Below, piece by piece: positions 1-8,241 of a stretch of DNA of 64,000 nucleotides. The DNA comes from Sphingomonas sp. (lineage in GTDB: Bacteria; Pseudomonadota; Alphaproteobacteria; Sphingomonadales; Sphingomonadaceae). The notes beneath the pieces were generated by a model. It saw nothing but the letters and a program-made list of their open reading frames with translations. It searched no databases and had not been told where the DNA came from. The translations under genes were made by a program, and so were the position numbers. The stretch lies in assembly GCF_019746665.1 (NCBI RefSeq), contig NZ_JAIERS010000014.1, positions 19,015 through 83,014 of the forward strand. Reading direction: 5' to 3'. Within the stretch, counting starts at the first letter, position 1, and each line of letters begins with the position of its first letter.

Positions 1-706
1 TGCCGCCGCCGCGCACGCCGTACATGCCGACGGCGTGGACCTCGTCGAGATAGGTCAGCGCGTTGAAGCGATCGGCCAGGTCGCAAATCTCGGCGATCGG
101 CGCGACATCGCCTTCCATCGAATAAACGCTTTCGAACGCGATCAGCTTGGGCGCGGCCGGATCGGCCTCGGCGAGCAGTGCCTCGAGATGCGCGAGATCG
201 TTATGGCGGAAGATGCGCTTCTCGCACCCCGAATTGCGGATGCCCGCGATCATCGAGGCGTGGTTCAACTCGTCCGAAAAGATGATCAGACCGGGGAGGA
301 TCTTGCCCAGCGTGCCCAACGTCGCCTCGTTCGAGACATAGCCGCTGGTGAACAGCAGCGCGGCTTCCTTGCCGTGAAGATCGGCGAGTTCGGCCTCCAG
401 ATCGACGTGATAATGGGTGTTGCCGCCGATGTTGCGGGTACCGCCCGAGCCCGCGCCGACATCGTGCAGCGCCTCCTCCATCGCCGCGATCACCTTGGGA
501 TGCTGGCCCATCGCCAGATAATCGTTCGAGCACCACACCGTGATCGGCTTCGGCCCGTTATGCCCGGCGAAGCAGCGCGCGTTGGGGAAGGCGCCCTTGT
601 TGCGCAGGATGTCGATGAAGACGCGGTAACGGCCCTCGGCATGGAGGCGATCGATCGCCTGGGCGAAGGCACGGCCATAATCGGGGCCGGGGGCGCTGGA
701 GTCCAT
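1..706 (-). CDS. hemA: 5-aminolevulinate synthase (partial, C-terminal part beyond window)
   Basis: This PLP enzyme condenses glycine with succinyl-CoA to 5-aminolevulinate, the first step of heme synthesis by the C4 (Shemin) route used in alphaproteobacteria. About 235 residues are visible, read from the ATG at 706 ([19 protein letters not shown]). The family N-terminus is clear: a [11 protein letters not shown] stretch, [39 protein letters not shown] and [11 protein letters not shown]. The last visible block is [13 protein letters not shown], whose Asp and His contact PLP. The catalytic lysine and the rest of the fold lie beyond the window edge. The frame is open for 18 codons upstream of 706 without a better start, so the ATG is a reasonable but not certain choice. 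It is read in the same direction as the RcnB-like gene. Confidence 0.95.
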   Translation of the reverse strand, partial: MDSSAPGPDYGRAFAQAIDRLHAEGRYRVFIDILRNKGAFPNARCFAGHNGPKPITVWCSNDYLAMGQHPKVIAAMEEALHDVGAGSGGTRNIGGNTHYHVDLEAELADLHGKEAALLFTSGYVSNEATLGTLGKILPGLIIFSDELNHASMIAGIRNSGCEKRIFRHNDLAHLEALLAEADPAAPKLIAFESVYSMEGDVAPIAEICDLADRFNALTYLDEVHAVGMYGVRGGG

Positions 707-775
707 GCCGCCCCATAGCGCCGCTTCGGCCTGTGGAAAAGCCGGTGCCGCCCCAATGTGCGCTGCCGGCGGGAA

Positions 776-802
776 GCGGGAAAGGCGCATCGCCCTTCCC
801 GC
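776..802 (-). terminator. GC-rich stem-loop between RcnB-like gene and hemA
   Basis: An inverted repeat with 12-nt arms (GCGGGAAAGGCG / CGCCCTTCCCGC) has one mismatch and a 3-nt loop. It starts 8 bases after the RcnB-like stop and lies upstream of hemA. It has no clear T tract, so it is only a possible terminator or attenuating hairpin. Confidence 0.35.
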
Positions 803-809
803 CGCTCGA

Positions 810-1310
810 TCAGAAGAAGAAGCCGCGATAGACGTCGACCACCACGCCGCGCCGCGTGTCGATCAGCAGCACATCGTCATAATGGCGGACCCAGCGCTGC
901 CAGGGGCGCGCGGGCGGCAGGTGATAGCGCCACGGATCGGCGATGTAATAGCGGCCGCCCCAATAACCGGGCGCGATCCGCACGCCCGGGCGGAACGCCT
1001 GGTAGCGGAAGGGCGCATCCCAGCGGCCGCGCGCATAAACGTCGCGGTGGTCGCGGCGCCAGTCACGCCAATCGTCGCGGCCCCAGGCGCGGTCGCGATA
1101 ATCCTCGCGCAGTTCCTGGCGGGCCTGCCGCACGTCGCGGCGTTCCTCCTGGATGCGATAGGGGTTGCCCGAGCGATAGGCACGGTCGAGCTCGCGCTGC
1201 TCCTGGCGCAGATCGCGCTGGTCGCGGCGGATTTCGCCCCACGACTGGGCGCTCGCCGCCGCCGGCATCAGCGTCGCGGCGATCAGCCCCAGGGTCATCA
1301 ATTTGCGCAT
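810..1310 (-). CDS. RcnB-like secreted basic/aromatic protein
   Basis: The 166-residue product begins with a clear signal peptide ([21 protein letters not shown], cleavage near residue 21-22). A charged Arg/Asp/Gln-rich segment with coiled-coil character follows to about residue 95. The C-terminal third is rich in Tyr and Trp ([32 protein letters not shown]), the pattern of the RcnB family. In E. coli, RcnB is a periplasmic protein affecting nickel and cobalt homeostasis; that role is not shown here. The start at 1310 is supported by an AAGGGAG ribosome site just upstream. The gene stands alone between bamE and hemA, both on the same strand. Confidence 0.8.
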   Translation of the reverse strand: MRKLMTLGLIAATLMPAAASAQSWGEIRRDQRDLRQEQRELDRAYRSGNPYRIQEERRDVRQARQELREDYRDRAWGRDDWRDWRRDHRDVYARGRWDAPFRYQAFRPGVRIAPGYWGGRYYIADPWRYHLPPARPWQRWVRHYDDVLLIDTRRGVVVDVYRGFFF

Positions 1311-1437
1311 GACGTTTCTCCCTTCAACTCCGGCGGGCGGAAGCCGCCGATAGCCTTGGGGATAGCCAAGCCGCGCTGAACCGGCGGCGAACCAAGCGGT
1401 CAGCCAAGCGACAGGGTTGTCGCCAAGTGTAACAAGC

Positions 1438-1929
1438 CTACGGCCCGTTGCGGCCACCGCCCTGCTGCGGCCCACCGCCGATCGGCGCGCCGACCGCGCC
1501 GATATTGCCGAACAGGTCCTTGAAGAAGCTGCGCTGGCGGCCGAGCGTCGGGGTCGTCTTTCGGAACGGCGTGATCTTCGCGACCTGCTCGAGCCCGGTG
1601 CGCTCCACGCCGCGCACCACGCCCTTGTCGTCGAAGCGGATGCGCAGCACCGTCTGGCCGACGGGGTGCGGCCGGTTATAGGCGAAATAGCGCGTGTCGC
1701 GGGAGACGTAGTACCATTCACCCTGGCCGAACTGGCTCGTGAAGGTCGGCTGGCCGAGCACCCGCGCGACTGAATTGCGATTGTCGACTCCGGCCTGCAC
1801 CGAGTTCACCAGATCGGGGTCGAGCACATAGCCCTGATGCCCGCGCAGCCGGGTGCAGCCCCCCATCGCCAGCGCGGCGCCCGCGAGCAGCACCACCAGC
1901 CGCGCCCGCGGCCCCGAAATCACGCGCAT
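1438..1929 (-). CDS. bamE: Outer membrane protein assembly factor BamE (SmpA/OmlA)
   Basis: BamE is a small outer-membrane lipoprotein of the BAM complex, which inserts beta-barrel proteins. The 163-residue product has a lipoprotein signal with the acylated cysteine at residue 25 (LAMGGC). The SmpA/OmlA core follows: a GVDNRNSVARVLGQPTF block, GEWYYVSR, and VLRIRFDDKGVV near residues 105-120. The glycine/glutamine-rich tail after residue 145 is typical of sphingomonad copies. The ATG at 1929 sits after an AAGGAAG ribosome site. It is divergent from the ubiquinol-cytochrome c chaperone gene, so the 84 bases between them should hold both promoters. Confidence 0.93.
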   Translation of the reverse strand: MRVISGPRARLVVLLAGAALAMGGCTRLRGHQGYVLDPDLVNSVQAGVDNRNSVARVLGQPTFTSQFGQGEWYYVSRDTRYFAYNRPHPVGQTVLRIRFDDKGVVRGVERTGLEQVAKITPFRKTTPTLGRQRSFFKDLFGNIGAVGAPIGGGPQQGGGRNGP

Positions 1930-2013
1930 TCGAACTTCCTTTCGCGCGCGCCGATTGCAACCGGCCCGCCCAGGCTCAATATGCGGCCTTGGATGGAGGG
2001 GCAAGGGAGCGCG

Positions 2014-2526
2014 ATGAAGGCTTTTCTGGCACGATTTCTGGGCACCGCACCGGCAGCTCTGCCGGCCGATGGACTCTATGCGGCGGTGGTCGCCGAGGGG
2101 CGCCAGCCGCATTGGTATGCCCAGGGCGGCGTTGCCGATAGCGTGACCGGCCGCTTCAACATGATCGCGACGGTGCTGAGCTTCGTGCTGCTGCGGCTGG
2201 AGCGCGAATCGGCGGCGATGCAGCTGGGGGTGCAGCTCACCGAACGCTTCATCGACGACATGGAGGGCCAGCTCCGCCAGGACGGGGTGGGTGACACCGG
2301 GGTCGCGGCGAAGATGGGCAAGCTCGTCAGCCTGCTCGGCGGGCGGCTGGGGGCGTTCCGCGACAGCTTCGGCACCACCGAGTTCGAGGCGGCGCTGGTG
2401 CGCAACCTGTACGGCGGCGCGCATCCGGCGCGCCCCGCGCTCGCGCATAGCGTAGCAAAGCTGGAGGCGCTCGCCACGCGACTCGCCGCCGCCCCGCTCG
2501 AGGCGATCGAGGCAGGCCGATGGTAG
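2014..2526 (+). CDS. Ubiquinol-cytochrome c chaperone family protein
   Basis: This 170-residue protein matches the CBP3-like/ubiquinol-cytochrome c chaperone family: a YAAVVAEGRQPHWYAQGGVADSVTGRFNM block near the N-terminus, then LTERFIDDMEGQLRQDGVGD, and a short helical C-terminus. Family members help assemble the cytochrome bc1 complex in mitochondria and alphaproteobacteria; the role here is inferred from the family. The ATG at 2014 has a GGGAG ribosome site, whereas the ATG at 1981 lacks one. The gene overlaps the next by 7 bases (ATGGTAG), which suggests translational coupling with the DUF177 gene, a common pairing in this group. Confidence 0.88.
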   Translation: MKAFLARFLGTAPAALPADGLYAAVVAEGRQPHWYAQGGVADSVTGRFNMIATVLSFVLLRLERESAAMQLGVQLTERFIDDMEGQLRQDGVGDTGVAAKMGKLVSLLGGRLGAFRDSFGTTEFEAALVRNLYGGAHPARPALAHSVAKLEALATRLAAAPLEAIEAGRW

Positions 2527-3053
2527 CCCCCGAATTCTCCCGCCCGGAACGGATCGACACGATCGGGGAGCGCGCGCGGCGTGTGGCGATCGAAGCGACG
2601 CCGGATGAGCGCGCCGCGCTCGCCCAGCGCTTCGGCCTCGCCGCGCTCGACGCGCTGAGCGCCGATTTCGAGGTGCGACGCGAGGCGGCGGGGATCACCG
2701 CCACAGGCCAGGTGCGCGGCGCGGTGACGCAGCATTGCGTCGTTACCGGCGATCCCGTGCCTGCCGCGATCGACGAGATGGTCGCGCTGCGCTTCGTGCC
2801 CGAGGATCAGCTTGGCGCGGGCGAGGAGATCGAGATCGAAGGCGACGCGCTCGACACGATCGGCTATGCGGGCGGGGCGATCGATCTGGGCGAGGCGGCG
2901 GCGGAAACGTTCGCGCTCGCGCTCGATCCCTTCCCGCGCAGCCCCGCCGCGGCGCAGGTGCTACGCGATGCCGGGGTGCTGAGCGAAGAGGAGGCGGCGC
3001 AGGCCAACAGCCCCTTCGCCGCGCTCAAAGGGCTGGGCACGGTACGCCGGTGA
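2520..3053 (+). CDS. YceD/DUF177 family protein
   Basis: The 177-residue product carries the DUF177 (YceD) signature, seen as the CVVTGDPVPAAIDEMV and LRFVPEDQL segments near the middle and the acidic DTIGYAGGAIDLGEAAAE region. It ends in the conserved NSPFAALKGLG motif. YceD proteins in bacteria and plants are linked to 23S rRNA accumulation and often sit next to rpmF, but here the partner is the bc1 chaperone gene, with which it overlaps. In many homologues a Cys pair is present; only one cysteine is visible here. The function in this organism is unproven. Confidence 0.88.
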   Translation: MVAPEFSRPERIDTIGERARRVAIEATPDERAALAQRFGLAALDALSADFEVRREAAGITATGQVRGAVTQHCVVTGDPVPAAIDEMVALRFVPEDQLGAGEEIEIEGDALDTIGYAGGAIDLGEAAAETFALALDPFPRSPAAAQVLRDAGVLSEEEAAQANSPFAALKGLGTVRR

Positions 3054-3101
3054 ACCGATTGGCGGCTTGCCAGCGCGCAAGGATCGGCTAGGCGAGGGGT
3101 T

Positions 3102-4274
3102 ATGGCGAGCACCATCCGATGCGATCTGGCGATTGTCGGCGGCGGGCTCGCCGGTGGGCTGATCGCGCTCGCGCTGAAGAAGAAGCGCCCCGATCTCGAT
3201 GTGCGGCTGATCGAAGCCGGCCCCAATATCGGCGGCAATCACCTCTGGTCGTTCTTCGCGAGCGACATCGCCGATGCCGATCGCTGGATCGTCGCCCCGC
3301 TCGTCTGCCACGGCTGGAACGCGTACGACATCAAGTTTCCCGCCTATAATCGCAGCTTCGACACCGCTTACTATTCGATCGAAAGTACCCGGCTCGACGC
3401 GCTGGTGCGCGCGGCGCTGCCGCCCCAGGCGCTGCTGCTGGGCGAGCGCGTGCTCGGCGTCTCCCCCCGCGCGGTGGTGCTGGGGAGCGGCGACCGGATC
3501 GAGGCGGCGGGCGTGATCGACGCGCGCGGCGCGGCTGACCTCTCGCAGCTCGAACTCGGCTGGCAGAAATTCGTCGGGCGCGACTATCAGCTTGCCGAAC
3601 CGCACGGCGTCGAGCGCCCGATCGTGATGGACGCGACCGTGCCGCAGATCGACGGCTATCGCTTCGTCTATGTCCTGCCCTTCTCGCCGACGCGGCTGTT
3701 CATCGAGGATACTTATTACAGCGACACGCCGGACCTCTACCGTCCCGCGCCTGGCGGCAACGCCGATCCCATCGTCGAGCGGATCGAGGCGTATCGCACC
3801 GCCGGCGGCTGGACGGCCGGGCAGGTGGTGCGCGAGGAGCAGGGCGCGCTGCCGGTCGCGCTTGGCGGTGATTTCGAAGGCTATTGGAAAAGCGGCGGCG
3901 CCAAGCTCCCCAAGGCCGGGATGCGCGCCGGGCTGTTCCACCCGACCACCGGCTATTCGCTGCCCGACGCGGTGCGCACGGCGAGCCTGATCGCACGCGC
4001 GAGCGACTTATCGGCGGACGGCCTCCACGATCTGCTCCACGGCTTCGCGAGCACCACCTGGGCCAAGCGCGGCTTCTACCGCCTGCTCGACCGGATGCTC
4101 TACCGCGCCGCCGAGCCGCAAGAGCGCTACCGCGTGCTCCAGCATTTCTATCGCCTCAACCCCGCCCTTGTTGGGCGTTTCTATGCAGGACAAACGACCA
4201 TGTTCGACCAAGCGCGCATCCTGATGGGCAAACCGCCCGTCAAGCTCTCCGCCGCCGCGAAGGCGCTGCGATGA
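3102..4274 (+). CDS. crtY: Lycopene beta-cyclase
   Basis: This FAD/NAD-dependent enzyme cyclises both ends of lycopene to give beta-carotene. The 390-residue product opens with a dinucleotide-binding fold (LAIVGGGLAGGLIALAL) and the CrtY block GPNIGGNHLWSFF. It also has VIDARGA, VQIDGYRF-like and FIEDTYYSD motifs typical of bacterial CrtY, and a FHPTTGYSLPDAVR segment near residue 285. It is the first gene of the carotenoid cluster and overlaps crtI by ATGA, so the two are probably co-translated. A short 48-bp gap separates it from the DUF177 gene, so transcription could continue from upstream. Confidence 0.96.
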   Translation: MASTIRCDLAIVGGGLAGGLIALALKKKRPDLDVRLIEAGPNIGGNHLWSFFASDIADADRWIVAPLVCHGWNAYDIKFPAYNRSFDTAYYSIESTRLDALVRAALPPQALLLGERVLGVSPRAVVLGSGDRIEAAGVIDARGAADLSQLELGWQKFVGRDYQLAEPHGVERPIVMDATVPQIDGYRFVYVLPFSPTRLFIEDTYYSDTPDLYRPAPGGNADPIVERIEAYRTAGGWTAGQVVREEQGALPVALGGDFEGYWKSGGAKLPKAGMRAGLFHPTTGYSLPDAVRTASLIARASDLSADGLHDLLHGFASTTWAKRGFYRLLDRMLYRAAEPQERYRVLQHFYRLNPALVGRFYAGQTTMFDQARILMGKPPVKLSAAAKALR

Positions 4275-5749
4275 AGCGCGCGGCGGTCATCGGCGCCGGC
4301 TTTGGCGGGCTCGCGCTCGCGATCCGGCTGCAATCGGCGGGCATCGAGACGACGATCATCGAAGCGCGCGACAAGCCCGGCGGGCGCGCTTATGTGTGGG
4401 AGAAGGACGGCTTCGTGTTCGACGCCGGCCCCACCGTCATCACCGATCCCGATTGCCTGCGCGAGCTGTGGGCGCTTTCCGGCCGCGAGATGGATGAGGA
4501 TGTGACGCTGAAGCCCGTCATGCCCTTCTACCGGCTGAACTGGCCCGACGGCACCAATTTCGATTATTCCAACGACGAACCGCAACTGGCGGCCGAGATC
4601 GCCAAGCTCGATCCCGCCGATGTCGACGGCTATCGCCGCTTCCTCGAATATTCGGCCGGGGTCTATCGCGAGGGCTATGAAAAGCTCGGCCATGTCGCGT
4701 TCCTCGATTTCGCGACGATGATCAAGGCGGCGCCCGCGCTCGCCAAATATCAGGCGTGGCGCAGCGTCTATTCGATCGTCTCGAGCTTCGTGAAGAACGA
4801 GAAATTGCGCGAGGCGTTGTCGTTCCACACCCTGCTCGTCGGCGGCAATCCGATGACGACGAGCGCGATCTACGCCTTGATCCACAAGCTGGAAAAGGAT
4901 GGCGGCGTCTGGTTCGCGATGGGCGGCACCAACCGGCTGATCGCCGGGATGGTGAAGCATTTCGAGCGGCTGGGCGGCACGCTCCGCCTCGCCGATCCGG
5001 TGGCGAGCATCGACACGCTCGGCGACCGCGCGACCGGCGTGACGACGCAGAGCGGCTGGCATCTCGACTGCGACATGGTGGCGAGCAACGCCGATATCAT
5101 GCACAGCTATCGCGATCTGCTGAAGGGCTCGCGCAGCGCGCAGCGCACCCGCGCTTCGCTCGAACGCAAGAGCTACAGCCCGTCGCTGTTCGTGGTTCAT
5201 TTCGGGGTGAAGGGCACCTGGCCCGGCATCCCGCACCACATGATCCTGTTCGGGCCGCGCTATAAGGGGCTGCTCGACGACATCTACCGCCACGGCGTGC
5301 TGGCGGAGGATTTCTCGCTGTACCTCCACCACCCGACGGTCACCGATCCGTCGATGGCGCCCGAGGGGCATTCGACCTTCTACGCGCTTGCCCCCGTGCC
5401 GCATCAGGGCAAGTTCCCGGTCGACTGGAAGGAAGTCGGCCCGATCCTCGAAAAGCGCATCCTCGACGAGGTGGGGCGCCGGCTGATCCCCGACATTCAC
5501 GATCGGATCGTGACCAAGTTCCACTATGCGCCGAGCGATTTCTCGGCGGACCTGAACGCGCATCTGGGGAGCGCCTTCAGCCTGGAGCCGGTGCTGCTGC
5601 AATCGGCCTATTTCCGCGCGCATAACCGCGACGATCATATCCCGAACCTGTTCTTCGTCGGCGCCGGCACCCATCCGGGGGCGGGGATCCCGGGCGTGGT
5701 CGGGAGCGCCAAGGCGACCGCAAGGCTGATGCTGGAGGGGGCGCGCTAA
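4271..5749 (+). CDS. crtI: Phytoene desaturase
   Basis: CrtI is a membrane-associated FAD enzyme that desaturates phytoene stepwise to lycopene. The 492-residue product begins with the FAD-binding GxGxxG fold (VIGAGFGGLALAIRLQ) and the ARDKPGGRAYVWEKDGFVFDAGPTV-type N-terminal block. It ends with the hallmark VGAGTHPGAGIPGVVGSAKA segment. Residues 215-240 carry the central LVGGNPMTTSAIYALIHKLE helix. It starts inside the crtY stop (ATGA overlap). About 160 bases of palindromic repeat DNA follow before the next gene, so termination or mRNA processing may occur there. Confidence 0.97.
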   Translation: MKRAAVIGAGFGGLALAIRLQSAGIETTIIEARDKPGGRAYVWEKDGFVFDAGPTVITDPDCLRELWALSGREMDEDVTLKPVMPFYRLNWPDGTNFDYSNDEPQLAAEIAKLDPADVDGYRRFLEYSAGVYREGYEKLGHVAFLDFATMIKAAPALAKYQAWRSVYSIVSSFVKNEKLREALSFHTLLVGGNPMTTSAIYALIHKLEKDGGVWFAMGGTNRLIAGMVKHFERLGGTLRLADPVASIDTLGDRATGVTTQSGWHLDCDMVASNADIMHSYRDLLKGSRSAQRTRASLERKSYSPSLFVVHFGVKGTWPGIPHHMILFGPRYKGLLDDIYRHGVLAEDFSLYLHHPTVTDPSMAPEGHSTFYALAPVPHQGKFPVDWKEVGPILEKRILDEVGRRLIPDIHDRIVTKFHYAPSDFSADLNAHLGSAFSLEPVLLQSAYFRAHNRDDHIPNLFFVGAGTHPGAGIPGVVGSAKATARLMLEGAR

Positions 5750-5754
5750 CTTGC

Positions 5755-5900
5755 AATCCTCCCCAAGCTTGGCTTGGGGAGGGGGACCATCGCGTAGCGA
5801 TGGTGGAGGGGCGGGGGGCGTTGAGCGATCGTTGCGCAAGCCCCCTCCACCATTCGCTATCGCGAATGGTCCCCCTCCCCCGCTATCGCAGGGGAGGATT
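5755..5900. repeat. Palindromic intergenic element bounded by 10-bp inverted ends
   Basis: The whole crtI/LOG gap is occupied by a 146-bp element. Its ends are perfect 10-bp inverted repeats (AATCCTCCCC at 5755-5764 and GGGGAGGATT at 5891-5900). Inside are at least three hairpins: CTCCCCAAGC/GCTTGGGGAG (5759-5781), ACCATCGC/GCGATGGT (5786-5804) and ACCATTCGC/GCGAATGGT (5849-5870). No open reading frame is plausible. The architecture resembles a miniature REP-pair or MITE-like element. A related CCTCCCC/GGGGAGG hairpin recurs at 16730. Confidence 0.8.
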
Positions 5901-5912
5901 TACGAGGACTAT

Positions 5913-6494
5913 ATGAACCGTCTCGCCGTCTATTGCGGCTCGGCCACGCCGGCCGATCCGGTGTACATCGAAACCGCCCGCCTCGTCGGGCGCACGTTCG
6001 CCGAGCGGGGCATCGGCCTCGTCTATGGTGGCGGGCGGCTGGGGTTGATGGGCGCGGTCGCGGATGCAGCGCTTGCCGCGGGCGGCGAAGTGATCGGCAT
6101 CATGCCCCAGGCCTTGGTCGATGCCGAGGTCGCGCACCGCGGGCTGACCGAGCTTCACGTCTGCCGGACGATGCACGAGCGCAAGCAAGCCTTTACCGAT
6201 CTCTCGGACGGGTTCGTCACGCTGCCCGGCGGCACCGGCACGATGGACGAATTGTGGGAAGCGCTCAGCTGGGCGCAGCTCGGCTATCACGCCAAGCCGG
6301 TCGGGCTGCTCAACGTCGCGGGCTTTTATGACGGGCTCCTCGCCTTCAATGCCAAGATGATCGAGGTCGGCTTCATCCGCGCGCACCACGCGAACATCCT
6401 GATCGTGAGCGAGACGATCGACGCGCTGCTCGCCAAGATGGCGGCCGCCGAGCCGGTGAAGACGATCCAGCAGATCGGCGCGGCCGACCTGTGA
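5913..6494 (+). CDS. LOG family (TIGR00730) nucleoside monophosphate phosphoribohydrolase
   Basis: LOG-type enzymes hydrolyse nucleoside 5'-monophosphates, cytokinin ribotides in plants, to free base and ribose phosphate. The 193-residue product has a Rossmann-like start (LAVYCGSATPADPVY), GIGLVYGGGRLGLMG, the family motif MHERK (res about 87-91) and PGGTGTMDELWEALSWAQLG near residue 105. The ATG at 5913 follows an ACGAGG ribosome site; the longer open frame upstream runs through the repeat element and is not believed. The gene ends in a GTGA overlap with crtB, so it is embedded in the carotenoid operon. No carotenoid role is known for this family. Confidence 0.92.
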   Translation: MNRLAVYCGSATPADPVYIETARLVGRTFAERGIGLVYGGGRLGLMGAVADAALAAGGEVIGIMPQALVDAEVAHRGLTELHVCRTMHERKQAFTDLSDGFVTLPGGTGTMDELWEALSWAQLGYHAKPVGLLNVAGFYDGLLAFNAKMIEVGFIRAHHANILIVSETIDALLAKMAAAEPVKTIQQIGAADL

Positions 6495-7417
6495 CCCGTG
6501 CCGAGCTGGTCGCGGCGGCGCGCGCCTCGATCGCGCGCGGCTCGAAAAGCTTCGCGGCCGCCAGCCATTTGTTCGCGCCCAAGATGCGCGAGCGTGCCTG
6601 GCTGCTCTATGCTTGGTGCCGCGCGTGCGACGATCTCGCCGACGGGCAGGATCACGGCCATGGCATGACCCGGATCGACGACGCCCCCGCCCGCCTCGCC
6701 CGGCTGACCGCGCTCACCGAAGCCGCGCTTGCGGGGCGCGAGACGGGTGAGATGCCGTTCGATGCCTTGCGCGTCGTCGCCGCCGAGACCGGGCTGCCGG
6801 CGGGCTTCGCGCGCCACCACCTCGCCGGCTTCGCGCGCGACGCGGCCGAGTGGCGCCCCGCGACCGAAGCCGAACTGCTCGATTATTGCTATCAAGTGGC
6901 CGGCGTCGTCGGCTGCATGATGGCGGTGGTGATGGGGGTTTCGCCCAGCGACGAAACCACGCTCGACCACGCCTGCGAGCTGGGGCTCGCCTTCCAGCTG
7001 GCGAACATCGCCCGCGACGTGGCCGAGGATGCGAGCGTCGGCCGTTGCTATCTGCCGGGTGACTGGCTCGCCGAGGCCGGTATCGCCCGCGAGGCGTTGC
7101 TGGCCGATCCCGCGCGCCTCGTGCCGCTCGTCCGCCGCCTGACCGACCGCGCGGCGCAGTTCGAGGCGCGCGCGCGCCACGGCACCCCGGCGCTCCCGTT
7201 CCGCGCCGCCTGGGCGGTGCTGGCGGCGGCGCGCATCTATGGCGATATCGGCCGCAAGGTGGCGACGCTTGGCGCGGGCGCGCTCACCCAGCGGGTGGGC
7301 ACCTCGCGCGGAGAGAAGATCGGGGCGATCTATAGCGCCTGGCATCAGGCGCGGCAGCGGGAACGGCTCTATCCGCCGATTGGAGGGCCGGCGCTTTGGG
7401 AAAGGCCGAGGCTCTAG
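6491..7417 (+). CDS. crtB: Phytoene synthase
   Basis: CrtB joins two geranylgeranyl diphosphates head to head to give phytoene, the first committed carotenoid step. The 308-residue product shows both Asp-rich magnesium-binding motifs: CDDLAD (D47-D51) and NIARDVAED (around residues 170-180). It also has the squalene/phytoene synthase blocks FARDAAEWRP, LDYCYQVAGVVGCMM and GRCYLPGDWL. The start is a GTG that overlaps the LOG gene stop. With CrtI and CrtY it gives a GGPP-to-beta-carotene route; no GGPP synthase, hydroxylase or ketolase is in the window. It converges on the next gene with only 12 bases between stops. Confidence 0.96.
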   Translation: MTRAELVAAARASIARGSKSFAAASHLFAPKMRERAWLLYAWCRACDDLADGQDHGHGMTRIDDAPARLARLTALTEAALAGRETGEMPFDALRVVAAETGLPAGFARHHLAGFARDAAEWRPATEAELLDYCYQVAGVVGCMMAVVMGVSPSDETTLDHACELGLAFQLANIARDVAEDASVGRCYLPGDWLAEAGIAREALLADPARLVPLVRRLTDRAAQFEARARHGTPALPFRAAWAVLAAARIYGDIGRKVATLGAGALTQRVGTSRGEKIGAIYSAWHQARQRERLYPPIGGPALWERPRL

Positions 7418-7429
7418 CGACGCCAGCCT

Positions 7430-7855
7430 CTATCCCGCCGCGCGCCGTCCCCAAGGCAGCGCGAGCGACGGCACCGGCACCCGCGCCGCGATCCAGCCGC
7501 CGGCGAGCGGGGCGAGCACCGCGCCGAGCCGCATCCACAAGGGGTGGGGAATGGTGAACACCGTCACCAACCCGCCCGCGATCACCAAGGCGACAATCAC
7601 CCCGCCGAGCCGCCCCGGCCCCGCGATCGCGCGGACCGCGAACGCGCCGACCGCGCTTCCCAGGCCCCAGCCGAGCAACGCCAGCGCCTTGGCGGCGAAG
7701 GGCAACTCGTCCATCACCTCGCCCTGATCGACGCTGTCCATGTTCGCGAAATTGGCCGGGATCGGGAAGAATTGCGCCGATACCGCCTCGATCCCGACGA
7801 TCACCGCGAACGCCAACACGGCGCCCGCCAAGAGCGCCAAAACCATGCGAACCAT
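7430..7855 (-). CDS. Hypothetical four-helix membrane protein
   Basis: The 141-residue product is hydrophobic and shows about four membrane segments: residues 3-22 (MVLALLAGAVLAFAVIVGI), 55-75, 84-103 (GVIVALVIAGGLVTVFTI) and 108-122. A short soluble loop near residues 28-50 contains PIPANFANMD. I do not recognise a named family, although similar short proteins with an N-terminal segment of this type are common in proteobacteria. The ATG at 7855 was chosen because GGGAGG lies five bases upstream; ATG 7846 is an alternative. It is convergent with crtB. Confidence 0.75.
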   Translation of the reverse strand: MVRMVLALLAGAVLAFAVIVGIEAVSAQFFPIPANFANMDSVDQGEVMDELPFAAKALALLGWGLGSAVGAFAVRAIAGPGRLGGVIVALVIAGGLVTVFTIPHPLWMRLGAVLAPLAGGWIAARVPVPSLALPWGRRAAG

Positions 7856-7900
7856 CACCGCCTCCCTGAGCCATGATGATAGCAGATCGGCGCGTGGTGG

Positions 7901-8149
7901 TCAGCCGCCGCGGCGCACGGCTCGCCGCAAATCGGCACCGCCCACATTGGCCATATGGATGCCCGCCGCGCGACAGGTGGCGCTCACCACCGGATAGTCG
8001 AGGTCTGCGTGGCGTTGCAGCGCGATCGGCATCGCCTGCTGGCACGCCTCGATCGAGGCATAGCGCGTTGTTTCCAGGCGTTGCTCGACACAGGCGGCGC
8101 CATCATCGCCGCAACCGAGGATCGCCATCACATAATAAAATGGGCCCAT
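7901..8149 (-). CDS. Small conserved hypothetical protein (cysteine-containing)
   Basis: This short 82-residue protein starts MGPFYYVMAILGCGDDGAAC and has three conserved-looking cysteines besides C13 (C20, C35, C59), spaced as in a small disulfide or metal-binding fold. There is no signal peptide or membrane segment beyond the weakly hydrophobic start. A GGAGACGACGG ribosome site precedes the ATG at 8149. I believe related small proteins occur in other sphingomonads, but no function is known to me. It is divergent from the ABC exporter gene, with 92 bases between them. Confidence 0.7.
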   Translation of the reverse strand: MGPFYYVMAILGCGDDGAACVEQRLETTRYASIEACQQAMPIALQRHADLDYPVVSATCRAAGIHMANVGGADLRRAVRRGG

Positions 8150-8241
8150 CCGTCGTCTCCATGCGGCGGGTAGAACGTGGGGGCCTTGCCAAATGTTTCA
8201 ACCGCTTTTGCGGCGGCCCCCGACGCCCTACATCAGGGGCA

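Noticed and set aside
4181..5839. A 552-residue open frame antisense to crtI
   Set aside because: crtI is certain from its FAD and C-terminal motifs; the antisense frame has only low-complexity sequence.
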